From assembly GCA_022072445.1 (NCBI GenBank), contig JAJVHV010000013.1:1-64000 (forward strand): a DNA stretch of 64,000 bases. Reading direction: 5' to 3'. Origin of the DNA: Phycisphaerae bacterium. GTDB lineage: Bacteria; Planctomycetota; Phycisphaerae; UBA1845; Fen-1342. The notes under the pieces were generated by a model. That model had not been told where the DNA came from, ran no database searches, and was given only the letters and a program-made list of their open reading frames with translations. The position numbers and the translations under genes were made by a program. Every line of letters begins with the position of its first letter. The stretch's first letter is position 1. Shown piece after piece: positions 1 through 9,647 of the stretch.

Positions 1-42
1 GGGGTAAGGTCCGTTGCCACCTAAAAGAATGGGAGTGCGTCC

Positions 43-486
43 ATGACTCCGACAGCCGCCCGAGCGTCCATGTTGGCATACGTGTCGATCCTGATCCTCG
101 CCGGTCCGACGACCGCTGTGCTGTGCGATGACTACATTCCGGAGTTTCACTGCCACTATGAGAGCTGTGTCAGTGCCAGCAAGTGGTGCATCGCGCCGAC
201 TGGACTCGGTGAACCGACATCGTGCAAATACTGCACGAAACAGTCGCCGCCAACCGACTGGTTCTGCGCTTCCGAGGCTGCGCAGATTTGCCGCGCCGCG
301 AGTTCGGAACCTAATTTCACTTGTGGGAATCTGGTTGAAAACGGAACGTGCAACGCACAAACTGGTCAATGCGAAGGTGGAAACGCTAACCTCTTCAAAA
401 CCTGCAAGGTCCACACTTGCACGCCGGAAGCCAAGCCGGGCGCAGTAACGGGAGCAAGTCCATGTGTACGATTGCAACAACGGTGA
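43..486 (+). CDS. Cysteine-rich secreted small protein
   Basis: Not a family I can name. The 147-residue product begins with a hydrophobic export signal (about residues 10-26, ending near TTAVLC), and the exported part carries 14 cysteines, often in C-x2-C or C-x(4-8)-C spacing, suggesting a disulphide-rich extracytoplasmic domain. A GGGAG ribosome-binding site sits 7 bases before the ATG. It overlaps the start of the next gene by 25 bases, which implies translational coupling. A second small cysteine-rich secreted protein lies at 43993-44367, also upstream of a paralogue of the large protein found at 2259-3668, so the pairing looks functional. Role unknown; binding or folding of a partner at the cell surface is inference only. 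Confidence 0.7.
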   Translation: MTPTAARASMLAYVSILILAGPTTAVLCDDYIPEFHCHYESCVSASKWCIAPTGLGEPTSCKYCTKQSPPTDWFCASEAAQICRAASSEPNFTCGNLVENGTCNAQTGQCEGGNANLFKTCKVHTCTPEAKPGAVTGASPCVRLQQR

Positions 487-1508
487 CTTTCGCGTTGCTG
501 GGAATCGCACCGTCCGACGCCAACGACGCGTACGCCACATACGCGTCGCAGGTCGTGCCGGTCCGTGCCCAGATCGTCTGGCGACTGCTTCAGGCACCGA
601 AGGGGCCGGACCTCTGGGACCAGAGCCGCTGGATCGACGCGCCGGCGCCGCCGGGCATCAAGGGTGAGCGCAACCTGGAACTGCGCCTCCGCGGCGCTGA
701 TTTCGCTGTCCAGGCCACTGGCCAAATCGAGCCAGGCGTGGAGTCCAACGTCGCGTGGATCGACCGGACATGCACCGAAGTGAGCCGGTCCGCCGATGGC
801 CAATCGTCGACGACGATCAGCGACACCTGCCACAACGGCTTGTTCGATCTCTGCAGCGTACCGACGGTGTTCGCGGGCATGCTGCCGCAACAGCGTCAGT
901 TCCTCCGCGACCTCGCCGCGGCCGGAAGGCTTGAGACGCTGGAGGCAACCGCGGACGCAGTCAGTTTCCGGTCGCTGGGCCCCCCGCTCACCATCGTGCA
1001 TGCCATCGAAGGCACGCTTGATCCGCGGCGCGGCGGGATGCCGGTTCGCCTGAGGTTGACGAACATCAACATCCAAGAGCCCTTCTATCGCGAGATGCGC
1101 GTCGCCGAGTCGACCTCGATCGACGGACTCGAAATTCCCACGCTCGCGTACGTGCTCTGGGTGCCGTTCGGGGACCACGTCACGATCGAGGAGTTCCGGC
1201 TGACGTCCATCGAGCGCGATGACACCATCACCTCCGAGACGCTGGCTGTCGCACCTGTTCGGCAGAACGGCGACGTGCTGGATCGGTTCGCCGGCGAGGC
1301 CGTCCGCTACGGCCCGGACGGGTCCGTCCTGTCGCGGCACGACTTGTCGCATGCGAACTCGCTGGCCGTCGGGCACGCCATGCAGCGGCAGATTCTGGCC
1401 GACGCGACGCGCGAGCGGCGCGGAGCGGCGATGCAGGTCATGGTGCTCGGCGCCACCCTGGCCACAGCCGGCGCAGCGTGCTTCGCGTGGTTTCGCCATC
1501 GCCGTTGA
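462..1508 (+). CDS. Secreted or membrane-anchored protein of unknown function
   Basis: 348 residues from the ATG at 462. An upstream in-frame ATG at 417 would add 15 non-signal residues, whereas the one at 462 is preceded by GGAG and opens directly on a signal-like segment (MCTIATTVTFALLGIAPSDA). The middle is beta-rich without a motif I recognise. The last 25 residues form a membrane segment followed by R-H-R-R, so the protein is probably anchored with its bulk outside. It overlaps the cysteine-rich gene before it and is followed 6 bases later by a MauE/DoxX-like membrane gene. Its beta-strand pattern faintly resembles the N-terminal part of the 2259-3668 product, but I would not claim homology without an alignment. 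Confidence 0.7.
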   Translation: MCTIATTVTFALLGIAPSDANDAYATYASQVVPVRAQIVWRLLQAPKGPDLWDQSRWIDAPAPPGIKGERNLELRLRGADFAVQATGQIEPGVESNVAWIDRTCTEVSRSADGQSSTTISDTCHNGLFDLCSVPTVFAGMLPQQRQFLRDLAAAGRLETLEATADAVSFRSLGPPLTIVHAIEGTLDPRRGGMPVRLRLTNINIQEPFYREMRVAESTSIDGLEIPTLAYVLWVPFGDHVTIEEFRLTSIERDDTITSETLAVAPVRQNGDVLDRFAGEAVRYGPDGSVLSRHDLSHANSLAVGHAMQRQILADATRERRGAAMQVMVLGATLATAGAACFAWFRHRR

Positions 1509-1514
1509 CGCGTG

Positions 1515-1970
1515 ATGCGCCCAGCGCTGATTGACCGGCTGACGCTCGGATGTGCGGTTGTGTTCGTCATTGCCGGAACAGTGAAAGAGCTCGACCTTGA
1601 TCGGTTCGAGCGATCACTGTTCAACTCGGTATTCTTCTCGCTCCAAACCGCGTCTCTTCTCGCACCGCTTCTGGCAGTCGGTGAGATAGTCATCGGCGTT
1701 GGGCTGTTCGTTCGGCTAATGCGCCCATACGCTGCGGCGCCAGCGCTTTTTCTCAGCCTCGTGTTTGCGTCCTTTCACACGTACATTCTTGCCAGCGGCG
1801 AAGCGGTTGACTGTGCATGTGCCGGCATACTGCTGGACCACTCAAACGCAGCGACGCACGCCGGCTTGCTCGTGCTCTGCACACTGCTGGTTGGCATCAG
1901 CGCGCTGGCGCTCGATCGGGGCGTCGTGCGTATCAGTGCGGGGCAGAGGCCGTCATTCCCGTACCCGTAG
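1515..1970 (+). CDS. MauE/DoxX-like integral membrane protein
   Basis: About 151 residues with four hydrophobic helices (roughly residues 10-28, 45-70, 75-95, 115-135). The short motif V-D-C-A-C-A-G between helices 3 and 4 matches the position of the paired cysteines in MauE/DoxX-type proteins, which in some bacteria pass reducing equivalents across the membrane. A GTG at 1512 directly precedes the ATG; the ATG is preferred. Sitting among cysteine-rich secreted products, a part in thiol-disulphide chemistry of that operon is plausible, but this is inference. The 289-base gap to the next gene holds no other convincing gene. Confidence 0.6.
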   Translation: MRPALIDRLTLGCAVVFVIAGTVKELDLDRFERSLFNSVFFSLQTASLLAPLLAVGEIVIGVGLFVRLMRPYAAAPALFLSLVFASFHTYILASGEAVDCACAGILLDHSNAATHAGLLVLCTLLVGISALALDRGVVRISAGQRPSFPYP

Positions 1971-2258
1971 CCACCGTCGTGGTTCGCGACTCAACGGGCA
2001 AGCGCACCAGGACTCTCCTGTCCGCGTCTTGAACTCCCGGCGCTCCTGCTCGATTGGGACTTCCGCCGGTTGTCGGCGCGGTCAGCGCGGGCCAAAGAAA
2101 ACAGATTCCGCGCTTGACAAAGCCGGCCGTGGGGGTAGGTATGGGTGAGGTCGAAGCTCCACGTCCAACTCTCATGGAGGTCGGTGCATGTTTCGAAGTG
2201 GGGTACCGCAAATCGTCGTCGTCCCCGCCGTGGGGGCCCCCGCCCGCCTGAACACGTC

Positions 2259-3668
2259 ATGATCGCCTCGGTCGTTGTTCCCGTTCTGTTGAGTATCGCC
2301 GGTCAGAGTGGCGGCTGGAGCCACGAGGTGCCGCGCGAGCTGCTGGCCATGGAGCAGTCGCGCAACATCGCCCGCGGGCACGTCACCTGGACGTATCGGG
2401 ACCATGAAAACCGCCGCGCCAAGCATTACACCTCGCGCTTCGCGGGCGAAGACTACATCCACGTCGATCGCGGCGACGACGACGGCGTCGTCTTTCGCGG
2501 ACCGACCGGCGAGCCGATGGTCGGTTTCTCTCGTCCCCATTGGAAGGCGACGTTGCTCTCGGGCGATAAGGCCTGGACGCACGACGGTCGCTACATCCTG
2601 GCAGACCTGGAGAAACGGGTCGTGAGAGCCTCGTTCATTCCCGACGTGCGCGGCATCGGCCTGTCGCCGACGCAGCGCCTGTGCCTCGATGCGCATGAGG
2701 CCGTCTGGATGTCGGGGCTGCACAAAGGCGTCACCGAGTTCCGGGTTGAGTCGGAAGGTCCGCTGGCGGTCGTCCGCGCCCGTAACACCATCGGTGACGG
2801 TCGCACGCACGAGATCGCGTGGTGGCTCGACCCGAACAAGAACTTCGCCGCCGTCCGCACGCAAGAGCTTGAGGACGGCAGGATGATTCGCGAAACGCGC
2901 ATCGCACTGGCCGAATCCGGCAAGGTCTGGTTTCCCGAGCGAATCGCCTGCTATCGCTCCGACTATCGTGACGGCGCCGAGCCGTGGCAGGAACTCACGG
3001 TCGATACGGCAACGTTCGCCGATTCGTTGCCCGAGAAGTTCGACCCGTCCGACATCGGGTTGGAAGTGGGGATGAATGTCACCGACCAGATCGATCGGCG
3101 ATCAAACCTACTCTGGGACGGCGAGAAGCCGGTCACAGGAAAGGAATTCGCCGACCGCGAGCGCGCAGGCGAGAGAATCACCGTCGGTCCCAATTGTCGG
3201 CGCGCATTCGCGTCGCTCGATCAGCTTCGCGAGGCCGAGGTCGCCGCCGGGCTGCACGAAAAAGACCGCGGCGAACTGTGCGACCCGTTGACACCCCGCC
3301 GCTCGAAGCTGTGGGAGGACTACGTCAAGACGTTCATCAAGGTGTACGAGCTTGATGGTGGCCAGATTCAGCGCGCCTGGACGATCCACAAGACCTGCCT
3401 GGAGCAGGCCGAGTCGTACGAGAAACGCCGCAAGTCCGAAATCGAGGCGGCCGAGGCCGAGGTCGGACGCCTCATGTCGCTGGCACCCGACGCCAAGGAG
3501 CGTTTGGAGAAGCTCGGACCGGCCGTCCGCGAGCGCACCAAGCTCGAGGAGCCGATCGTGCGCATCTTCGACGAGCAGTTGTCGCCGCGCCTGGAGCGCC
3601 TGCCGACCCGTGCTCAACGCGACGCGTACCCCGGCGTGATGAAACGCATCCGCGAAACGGGGAAGTAG
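2259..3668 (+). CDS. Large secreted protein, paralogue of 42603-43982
   Basis: 469 residues from the ATG at 2259, which opens on a clear signal segment (MIASVVVPVLLSIAG); the frame is open further upstream but that part is basic and unlike a signal. The first 280 residues are beta-rich and look like LolA/lipoprotein-sorting-type repeats. The last 150 are strongly helical, with a segment Y-E-L-D-x-x-Q-x-x-R-A that recalls LTxxQ (Spy/CpxP-like) helices. It is clearly paralogous to the product at 42603-43982: shared blocks include Y-I-H-V-x-R-G-D, D-I-G-L-E-x-G, L-L-W-D-G, E-R-x-A-G-E and R-L-E-R-L-P-T-R-A-Q-R near the C-terminus. Both copies follow a cysteine-rich secreted gene. Function unknown. 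Confidence 0.75.
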   Translation: MIASVVVPVLLSIAGQSGGWSHEVPRELLAMEQSRNIARGHVTWTYRDHENRRAKHYTSRFAGEDYIHVDRGDDDGVVFRGPTGEPMVGFSRPHWKATLLSGDKAWTHDGRYILADLEKRVVRASFIPDVRGIGLSPTQRLCLDAHEAVWMSGLHKGVTEFRVESEGPLAVVRARNTIGDGRTHEIAWWLDPNKNFAAVRTQELEDGRMIRETRIALAESGKVWFPERIACYRSDYRDGAEPWQELTVDTATFADSLPEKFDPSDIGLEVGMNVTDQIDRRSNLLWDGEKPVTGKEFADRERAGERITVGPNCRRAFASLDQLREAEVAAGLHEKDRGELCDPLTPRRSKLWEDYVKTFIKVYELDGGQIQRAWTIHKTCLEQAESYEKRRKSEIEAAEAEVGRLMSLAPDAKERLEKLGPAVRERTKLEEPIVRIFDEQLSPRLERLPTRAQRDAYPGVMKRIRETGK

Positions 3669-3724
3669 CCTCTCGGGGACGGAAGAGTCCGTGAATCGCC
3701 GCCCCCGCCGTTCGCCGCACCGAG

Positions 3725-6319
3725 CTACCGCCCCGCTCGCCGGCGCAGCAGCGCGGTCAGCACGGCCGCCGCCCCGATCGTCGGCGCCAGCGTCAGCAGC
3801 GTCGCCGCCGACGCGCGCTGCTTCGATTGCGATTCCAGCCGCGCGAGTCGGGCGTGCAGCTCCGCCACTTCGTCGGCGAGCCGGTCGCGCTCCTGGCCGG
3901 CCTGGTCGAGCCGCTGCGTCAGCTCGCGGATCGACTCGATCGCGAGCGCCTCGAACCCGCGGATCGTGAGCGTGCGATAGCCCTCCGCGTCGCGCCCGAT
4001 CCACGCGGGGAAAACGCGCTCCACCTCCTGCGCGATCAAGCCCATCTGCGGGCCGCGCAGGTCGCCATGCATCTGCGGTTCGCGCCATTCATACGTCACG
4101 CCATGCAGCGCCAGAAGCTTGTCCAGCGCGCCGCCGATCTCCGCGATGTTCGTCTTCAGCCGCCGGTCCGATGAATCCGTCCACGCTCCGCCGCCCGGCT
4201 TGGCCGCGCTGCCGTTCACGTGCAGCAGGAACTGCGGCGAGGCGGTGCCGATGCCGACTTTCCCGTCGCTGGCAATCGTGACCGCGGTGCTCAGGTCCGT
4301 CACGAGATACGTGCGGAAGGCGTAGTCGAAGCTCGAGCTGATGTCCGAAACACCGCCCGAATAACCGTTGGCGTTGCCGAACATGAAGAACGCGCCGGCG
4401 TCGCTCACGCGCCACGTGTAGCGCTGGCCCGCTTCCAGATCGATCGGGGTCGTGAGCAGGATCGCCGCGAAGTCTCCGCTGTCCGGCAGTGCGGCGCTCT
4501 GCGTGTGCAGCAGCGCCCCGCCGGTGCCCTCGCCGGCGTAAACCCGCAGCGTGACGTTGCCGCTGCTGCCCTGCCGCCAGAGGTCGATGCGCGTCAGCCG
4601 GCCCGTGGCGCCGGCGGTGAACGACTGCCAGCGGTCATCGTCCGAAAGCGTAAACTCCGCGTCGGACGACTGGTCGAGCGTGCCGGCGGCGGTGTTGAGC
4701 AGGCTGAATTGCAACGCGCCGCCCGCGTCCTGCGAGATCGCCGCGGTGTTCGAACCAACGACGATGCCCGCCGAGCCCACGAACAGCCGTCGCCACTGCG
4801 CGTCGAATGCGCCCAGGTCGGACGCGTCGTCCACCTCAGGACCGATATCGCCGGCGACCTGAAGCATGAAGCCGGGCGTGGCGGTTGTGCCGATTCCCAC
4901 GTTGCCGGTGCTGTAGAAGATGTCGTTGCCGACTTGCGTCCAGATCTGCCCCGACGAAGTCTGCGGCGCCCAGCCCGTGCCGGTATACGTCAGCACCTGC
5001 CCGATCGCCGGCTGCACCGCGCTGACCGGGCGGCCCTGCAACCCGCGGACCGACAAGTTTGAAAACGTTCCGGTAACGTCTCCGCTCGCGCCGCTCGTGA
5101 AACGCACAAACGCGCCCGAATCGAACCCGTCGAACAGGTCCGCGTTCAGCCCGCTGCCCGGTCCGTCGCCCGCCAGCACGAGCGGAAGCACCTCGACGTC
5201 GCGCGTGATCGTCGCTCCGATCCGCGCATCGGCCAGCTCGCCGCTGACGATATCGGCCGCGTCATGCCCGTGGTCGGCCTCGGCAAAATCCGACGAGTCG
5301 AATCCGTCGAGCACGTCCGCGTCGAGTCCGCTACCTGCGCCGTCGGAGCTCAGGACGATCGGCAGCACTTCGCTGTCGCGCGTGACCGCCGCCGGCAGTC
5401 GCGCATCGGCCAGCTCGCCGCTCACGATCTCAAGCGCATCGTGTGTGTGCAGCGCGTCGGCGAAGCTCGTCGAGTCGCGGCCGTCGAGTGAGTCGGCGTC
5501 GAGACCGCTGCCCGAACCGTCGCCGCCGAGCACGAGGTCGATAATCTCGCTGCGCAGCGCCAGGTCGGCGCCGTTGATGCCGTCCACCAGGTCCGCATTG
5601 AAGTTCACGACCAGTTGCGACGAGCTGACGACCAGCGGGGCGGCGGAGAGTTCTTCCGATATCAACTGCCCGCTGCCGCGGATCGAGCCGATCACGTCGA
5701 GCTGCTGCCCCGGCGTCAGTGTGTTGATGCCGATGCGGCCGTCGTTGTCCACGATGATCGCGTCCTTCGGGTCGCCGTCGGGTGCGTCGAGCGAGTTGCC
5801 GTCGCCCGAGCCGCCGCCGTCCTCCCCTGGCGGGCCGGGAGGGCCGGGCGGCCCCTGTGGGCCGGGAGGGCCTTCCGGACCTTGCGGCCCCGTCGGCCCC
5901 TGCGGCCCGGTCTCGCCGGTAGGTCCGGGCGGCCCCTGCGGGCCGGTGTCGCCGGTCGCTCCAGGTTCGCCCTGCGGTCCGGGAGCACCGTCGTCGCCCG
6001 CCGGGCCGGGGTCACCCGCGGCCCCTTGAGGACCGGCTTCTCCAGTCGCCCCTTGCGGACCGAGATCACCTTGCGCGCCCTGCGATCCCGTCGCGCCTGT
6101 CGCGCCGGCCTGTCCCGTCGGCCCCTGTGGACCCGTCGGCCCCTGCGGGCCGGTTGGCCCCTGCGGGCCGACGCGGGCGGCGTCATCGACGGCGTTCGGG
6201 TCGACCGGGCACCCGCCCGACAGTTGCATCAGAAGCAGAGAGATGGCGACGATCCCGACGGTCGCGATTCCGCTTGAGACGGGTCGCATGCGGTGCGATG
6301 ATCCGATATTTGTTGCCAT
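3725..6319 (-). CDS. Collagen-like surface protein with S74 self-cleaving chaperone domain
   Basis: 864 residues. An N-terminal signal ends in L-S-G-G-C (Cys37), a lipobox-like site. Residues about 51-167 are 39 uninterrupted G-x-y triplets (GPQ, GPT, GPP), a collagen triple-helix segment. Next come about three repeats of some 60 residues containing A-D-x-L-D-G-x-D-S and H-x-H-D, as in phage tail fibres, then beta-rich sequence. The C-terminal S-D-R-R-L-K-T-N-I with G-L-I-A-Q-E-V matches the peptidase S74 endosialidase chaperone, whose Ser-Lys pair cuts the domain off after trimer folding. A coiled coil and a terminal membrane segment with R-R-R-A-G-R follow. GGGAG lies 7 bases before the ATG. 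Expected to be a trimeric surface stalk. The final membrane helix after an S74 domain is unusual. Confidence 0.88.
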   Translation of the reverse strand: MATNIGSSHRMRPVSSGIATVGIVAISLLLMQLSGGCPVDPNAVDDAARVGPQGPTGPQGPTGPQGPTGQAGATGATGSQGAQGDLGPQGATGEAGPQGAAGDPGPAGDDGAPGPQGEPGATGDTGPQGPPGPTGETGPQGPTGPQGPEGPPGPQGPPGPPGPPGEDGGGSGDGNSLDAPDGDPKDAIIVDNDGRIGINTLTPGQQLDVIGSIRGSGQLISEELSAAPLVVSSSQLVVNFNADLVDGINGADLALRSEIIDLVLGGDGSGSGLDADSLDGRDSTSFADALHTHDALEIVSGELADARLPAAVTRDSEVLPIVLSSDGAGSGLDADVLDGFDSSDFAEADHGHDAADIVSGELADARIGATITRDVEVLPLVLAGDGPGSGLNADLFDGFDSGAFVRFTSGASGDVTGTFSNLSVRGLQGRPVSAVQPAIGQVLTYTGTGWAPQTSSGQIWTQVGNDIFYSTGNVGIGTTATPGFMLQVAGDIGPEVDDASDLGAFDAQWRRLFVGSAGIVVGSNTAAISQDAGGALQFSLLNTAAGTLDQSSDAEFTLSDDDRWQSFTAGATGRLTRIDLWRQGSSGNVTLRVYAGEGTGGALLHTQSAALPDSGDFAAILLTTPIDLEAGQRYTWRVSDAGAFFMFGNANGYSGGVSDISSSFDYAFRTYLVTDLSTAVTIASDGKVGIGTASPQFLLHVNGSAAKPGGGAWTDSSDRRLKTNIAEIGGALDKLLALHGVTYEWREPQMHGDLRGPQMGLIAQEVERVFPAWIGRDAEGYRTLTIRGFEALAIESIRELTQRLDQAGQERDRLADEVAELHARLARLESQSKQRASAATLLTLAPTIGAAAVLTALLRRRAGR

Positions 6320-6495
6320 TGCTTACTCCCCTTCGCCGTCGCCGTGCGGCAGCGGCGGCGGCACTCGCCCGGGCGAATCGCGAACCGTTCGCATGCGCAT
6401 TGAGAATGCGTGCTCGCAAGGCGACCGAAACACAAGGTCCTTCCGCGCGCGACCCGAGAGTCGCGGCGGCGAGCCCGCACTGTCCAGAGATGTCT

Positions 6496-6524
6496 AGTAT
6501 ATCTTGCGCGCGGCTGTCACACAA
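6496..6524 (-). promoter_or_regulatory. Candidate sigma70-type promoter for the collagen-like gene
   Basis: Read on the minus strand: TTGTGT, a 17-base spacer, then TATACT, about 177 bases before the ATG of the collagen-like gene. It lies in a slightly AT-richer patch of otherwise GC-rich sequence. The -10 box is one base from consensus; the -35 box is weaker. Prediction by eye only. Confidence 0.35.
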
Positions 6525-6698
6525 GGAAGGGTGTCAATCCGCGGCAACGCAGCCGACGCGGCGCGTCGCATAATCCGCCTCTCTGGCGACGCCCAGGCCC
6601 GAACGGCCGAACGTGTCGGGCTGGAGGCGTCAGCGCCTGGAAGGGGGTCGAGCTCAATGGCCCGCGATCGTCCTGCATTCAACGATCGTTCGACCACG

Positions 6699-6728
6699 GC
6701 ATGCTCACGCCTGGCCGCGAGAGCATGC
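6699..6728. terminator. GCATGCTC palindrome, terminator-like repeat
   Basis: GCATGCTC, a 14-base loop (ACGCCTGGCCGCGA), then GAGCATGC. A second copy with the same arms and nearly the same loop is at 10452-10481. Both lie just beyond the 3' ends of genes, here the histidine kinase, so a role in transcript ends is likely. There is no following T-run. Confidence 0.45.
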
Positions 6729-6772
6729 CATCCGGGCAAGAGCATGTCATCAGAGAGTATGCCACCCACCGA

Positions 6773-7546
6773 TCACGCCGCGGGCCAGCGGATCAGCACC
6801 GTGCAGCCCACGCCGTCGTTCGCCCGAACCTCGATCGTCCCGCCGTTCTCATGAACCAACCGGCGGCAGACGGCCAGACCGATGCCGATCTGCGACCAGT
6901 CGCGCAGCTCTTCGCCGGGGGGCGACGCCAGGAACGGGTTGAAGAGGTTCTCGAGCCGGTCCTGGGGGATGCCGACGCCGGTGTCTTTCACCTCGATGCG
7001 GACCATCTCGTCATCGGGGCGGGCGCGGACGGTGAGGATACCGCGGCTTTTTTCCATGGCCTTGCGGGCGTTGAGCAGCAGGTTGAGCAACACCTGGTGC
7101 AGCATGGTCGGCTGTCCGCGGACGCGCAGCGCCGCGTCGACGTCGATGACCAGCTCGATGCCGACTTTCTCAAACGGGCTGGCCACGCTGGCGATCGCGT
7201 CCTGAAGCGCGTCGGCCACCACACAAACGTCGTTGGGGCCCGGCTTCGTCGTGTCGCGGGCCAGCGCCAGCAGGTGTGCGCAGATTTCCGTGGCGCGCTG
7301 CGACTGCACCACCGTCCGCTGCAAGACCTTCTTCATCAGCACCGGATCGTCGCTGGCCAGCGCGTTCTGGCAGCCGCCCAGCACCGGCGTCAGCAGGTTG
7401 CGAAACTCGTGCGCCACCATAAGCACCATCGAGCCGAGCAGCGCGTGGCGATGGAGCGAAAAAAGCTGCTGCTGCACGTCCTCGATCGAGCGCTGCACGT
7501 CGTCGGATGTGTGCAGCGATTGCGACGACGGCCCGTGCGAACTCAT
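6773..7546 (-). CDS. Sensor histidine kinase lacking a sensor domain
   Basis: 257 residues from the ATG at 7546, chosen because GGAGGA lies 10 bases upstream; the frame continues 19 codons further without a better site. After a short helical leader comes the dimerisation H-box M-V-A-H-E-F-R-N (His46), then N-box N-L-L-L-N-A-R, G1 D-T-G-V-G-I-P and G2 G-I-G-L-A-V, all in order. It is thus an intact HisKA plus HATPase_c enzyme, most like the NtrB/ZraS group. There is no transmembrane, PAS or HAMP segment, so it is cytoplasmic and must receive its input by another route. No response regulator is adjacent, making it an orphan kinase in this window. Confidence 0.9.
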   Translation of the reverse strand: MSSHGPSSQSLHTSDDVQRSIEDVQQQLFSLHRHALLGSMVLMVAHEFRNLLTPVLGGCQNALASDDPVLMKKVLQRTVVQSQRATEICAHLLALARDTTKPGPNDVCVVADALQDAIASVASPFEKVGIELVIDVDAALRVRGQPTMLHQVLLNLLLNARKAMEKSRGILTVRARPDDEMVRIEVKDTGVGIPQDRLENLFNPFLASPPGEELRDWSQIGIGLAVCRRLVHENGGTIEVRANDGVGCTVLIRWPAA

Positions 7547-7676
7547 CGTGACTGTGTCCTCCGGGGCGCCGGAGGTCTTGAGCAGTCGAGCCCGGCGCGG
7601 CACGCATCGGCGATGCCCCTCGCCGCTTGGACGCGAATGGCGTGCAAAGGAACGGTACTATTCGTTCGCGCGCGTG

Positions 7677-8660
7677 TCAAACGGGTTGCCGTCGCCGCCC
7701 TCGCAACCCCGCGCCCGCCGCCAGCAGCAGGAGGGTCGCCGGCTCCGGGACGCTTTCGATCCGAAATATCGTCTGATCGAAGTCGCCGACGAACAGCGTG
7801 CCGTCGGGTGCGAACGTCAATCCGTCGGGTCCGATCACGCCGTCGGCCGCGTTGCGATGATACGTCGCCAGCCGTTGCAGCATGTTCCCGCTCGTGTCGA
7901 TCACGTCGACGTAGCCGTCGCCAAAGCCGGAGAACCGCGCCAGGATCAGATTGCCGGCGTAGTTGCGCAGCTCGCCGGCCGCGTTGGGCGGGATGATCGC
8001 GACGCCGTCAGGCCCCGGCCCGCCCAGATTGCTGCTGATCTGCGTGAGATTGGAGAGCGACAGGTCGTCGCCGGCGATCGCGAAATCCGCCCGCCACAAC
8101 GCGCGGCGATTCCAGCTCGTGACGTAGATCGTGTCGTCATCGAGAAAGCCGATCCCGCCGCCGTTGGGAAACTGAAACGTCGGCAGCGGGAACGAATCGA
8201 GCACGCGGCCGGGTCCGTCGGCCTCGAACTGCGCCAGCACGACGGCCATTGGTGCGTACTGCATCGAGAGATAGCGGCCGCCGGGCAGCAGAAGCAGCCC
8301 GGCATCCGGCTTGCCGTCGAACACGCCCGGGCCGTAACTGACGGAGAGATCGGGCAGAATCGCACCGGAGAGCGGATCAACCGCATAGACGCGATTCGCC
8401 TCGCCGCCCGACACGCTGCCGAAGCTTGCGAGCAGCGTTCCAGCGGCGAGCGTCTGATGATTGATCGTGGCGGCCTGCGGCAAAACGGCCAGGCCGGTGA
8501 CACCCGCCGGGTCCTGTGGTCCGCTCAGCCGCAGCGCCGTGACCTGTGTGCCGGGAAACGCCGGGTCGAGCGTCAGGCTGGGCAACTGTGCGGCGGCGGG
8601 GGACGCGGTCGCCGCGATTGCCAGGAGCAGCGCGGAGCGTCGATTGCGAGTTGTGCTCAT
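7677..8660 (-). CDS. PEP-CTERM sorting-tail exported protein
   Basis: 327 residues from the ATG at 8660 (MSTTRNRRS, followed by an A/L-rich signal ending A-A-A-Q). The body has repeated beta-propeller-like strands (L-P-G-G-R-Y, D-G-T-L-F-V-G-D-F) like NHL/SMP-30-type or streptogramin-lyase-like propellers. The C-terminus is V-P-E-P-A-T, a hydrophobic helix and R-G-R-R-R, the textbook PEP-CTERM tail that exosortase recognises before surface release or anchoring. No exosortase gene is in this window. It is followed on the same strand by the histidine kinase after 130 bases. Ligand or partner unknown. Confidence 0.85.
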   Translation of the reverse strand: MSTTRNRRSALLLAIAATASPAAAQLPSLTLDPAFPGTQVTALRLSGPQDPAGVTGLAVLPQAATINHQTLAAGTLLASFGSVSGGEANRVYAVDPLSGAILPDLSVSYGPGVFDGKPDAGLLLLPGGRYLSMQYAPMAVVLAQFEADGPGRVLDSFPLPTFQFPNGGGIGFLDDDTIYVTSWNRRALWRADFAIAGDDLSLSNLTQISSNLGGPGPDGVAIIPPNAAGELRNYAGNLILARFSGFGDGYVDVIDTSGNMLQRLATYHRNAADGVIGPDGLTFAPDGTLFVGDFDQTIFRIESVPEPATLLLLAAGAGLRGRRRQPV

Positions 8661-8802
8661 CCGCCGCGGCCTCTCACCCATCCGGTACCTCGCCGTCAGC
8701 GATGTTATCCCGCGAATCGTCGCGTAATCAATCCGCCGGAGCGCGACATTGCCGGATGGTGGCGGCGGTTCCTAGAATGAATGACCGCAACGGAGTCGCC
8801 GG

Positions 8803-9636
8803 GTGCTCAATCGCTGGGTCGGAATAATCAGTGCGGTTTTGATGGTGTCGGCCAATGCGGCTCTGGTGCTGCACGACGTCGTGCCGGCCTGGACCGCCGA
8901 CGAGCCGCCCAGCGCTGACGCGGCGCTGACGCCCGGGCAGTCGCGAAGCGTGCAGCTCGACATCTACGACGCGCAGGGCCGGCTTATCGGACAGAGCTGG
9001 ACGGTGGCGCGGCTTGCGGTCTCCATTCTGACGGTTCAGAACTGGACGCTGCTCGAGTCGATCACGTTACCGAACGGCGTGCGCACCCCGCCGGCGCGCA
9101 TCGACAGCGAACTGGCCTATAACGACTCGCGCGTGGTCGATCGTCTCTCGATGCGGATCATCGGGCTGGGATTGCCGGCGGGACTGACGGGCGAGTTCAT
9201 CCCGCCCGACACGTTTCCGTGCGTCTGGCAGATGGGTGAACTTCGCGGGCGCTTTCTGCTGCCAGCCGCGGCGACGCGCGCCCTGGGCGACGTCATTCGC
9301 CCGTTCGATCGGCTTCCCGGGCTTTACGTTGGCCGAAGCTGGCGCGTGAAGCTCGTCAACCCGCTGGCGCAGATTGTGCCCGGGATGGGATCGGCGGCGA
9401 TTGGGGTGGACTCGATGCTGGTCACCGTCGTTGGGCGGGATTCGATCGAACACAACGGAGTGACAGTGAACTGCTACCGCGTCGAGACGCGGCGTGCGAC
9501 GGCCTGGGTGGCCGCCGACGGCCGCGTGCTCAAGCAGACGGTCGAACTGCCGCTGCTCGGGACGCTGACGCTCCTCGATCGTCCGTTCGACGAGGACGCG
9601 CGGCAGCGCGCCCTGATCCGGTTTCGTGGAGGCTGA
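8803..9636 (+). CDS. Exported protein of unknown function, upstream of ABC ATPase
   Basis: 277 residues with a GTG start; the first 24 residues form a signal or anchor helix (WVGIISAVLMVSANAAL). The rest is beta-rich with one cysteine-containing segment and a C-terminal part (V-A-A-D-G-R-V-L-K-Q-T-V-E-L-P-L-L-G-T) resembling the DUF3108/LolA-like style, though I cannot assign the family. The ABC ATPase gene starts 11 bases after its stop, so the two are probably co-transcribed and may act together. Function unknown. Confidence 0.65.
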   Translation: MLNRWVGIISAVLMVSANAALVLHDVVPAWTADEPPSADAALTPGQSRSVQLDIYDAQGRLIGQSWTVARLAVSILTVQNWTLLESITLPNGVRTPPARIDSELAYNDSRVVDRLSMRIIGLGLPAGLTGEFIPPDTFPCVWQMGELRGRFLLPAAATRALGDVIRPFDRLPGLYVGRSWRVKLVNPLAQIVPGMGSAAIGVDSMLVTVVGRDSIEHNGVTVNCYRVETRRATAWVAADGRVLKQTVELPLLGTLTLLDRPFDEDARQRALIRFRGG

Positions 9637-9647
9637 GCGGGCGGCGC

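Larger units (their letters stand above)
6320..6772. other. Intergenic region upstream of the collagen-like gene
   Basis: No gene is supported here. The stretch holds the candidate promoter at 6496-6524 and the palindrome at 6699-6728. The remainder has open frames only on strands where base composition and content look like shadows. Confidence 0.6.
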
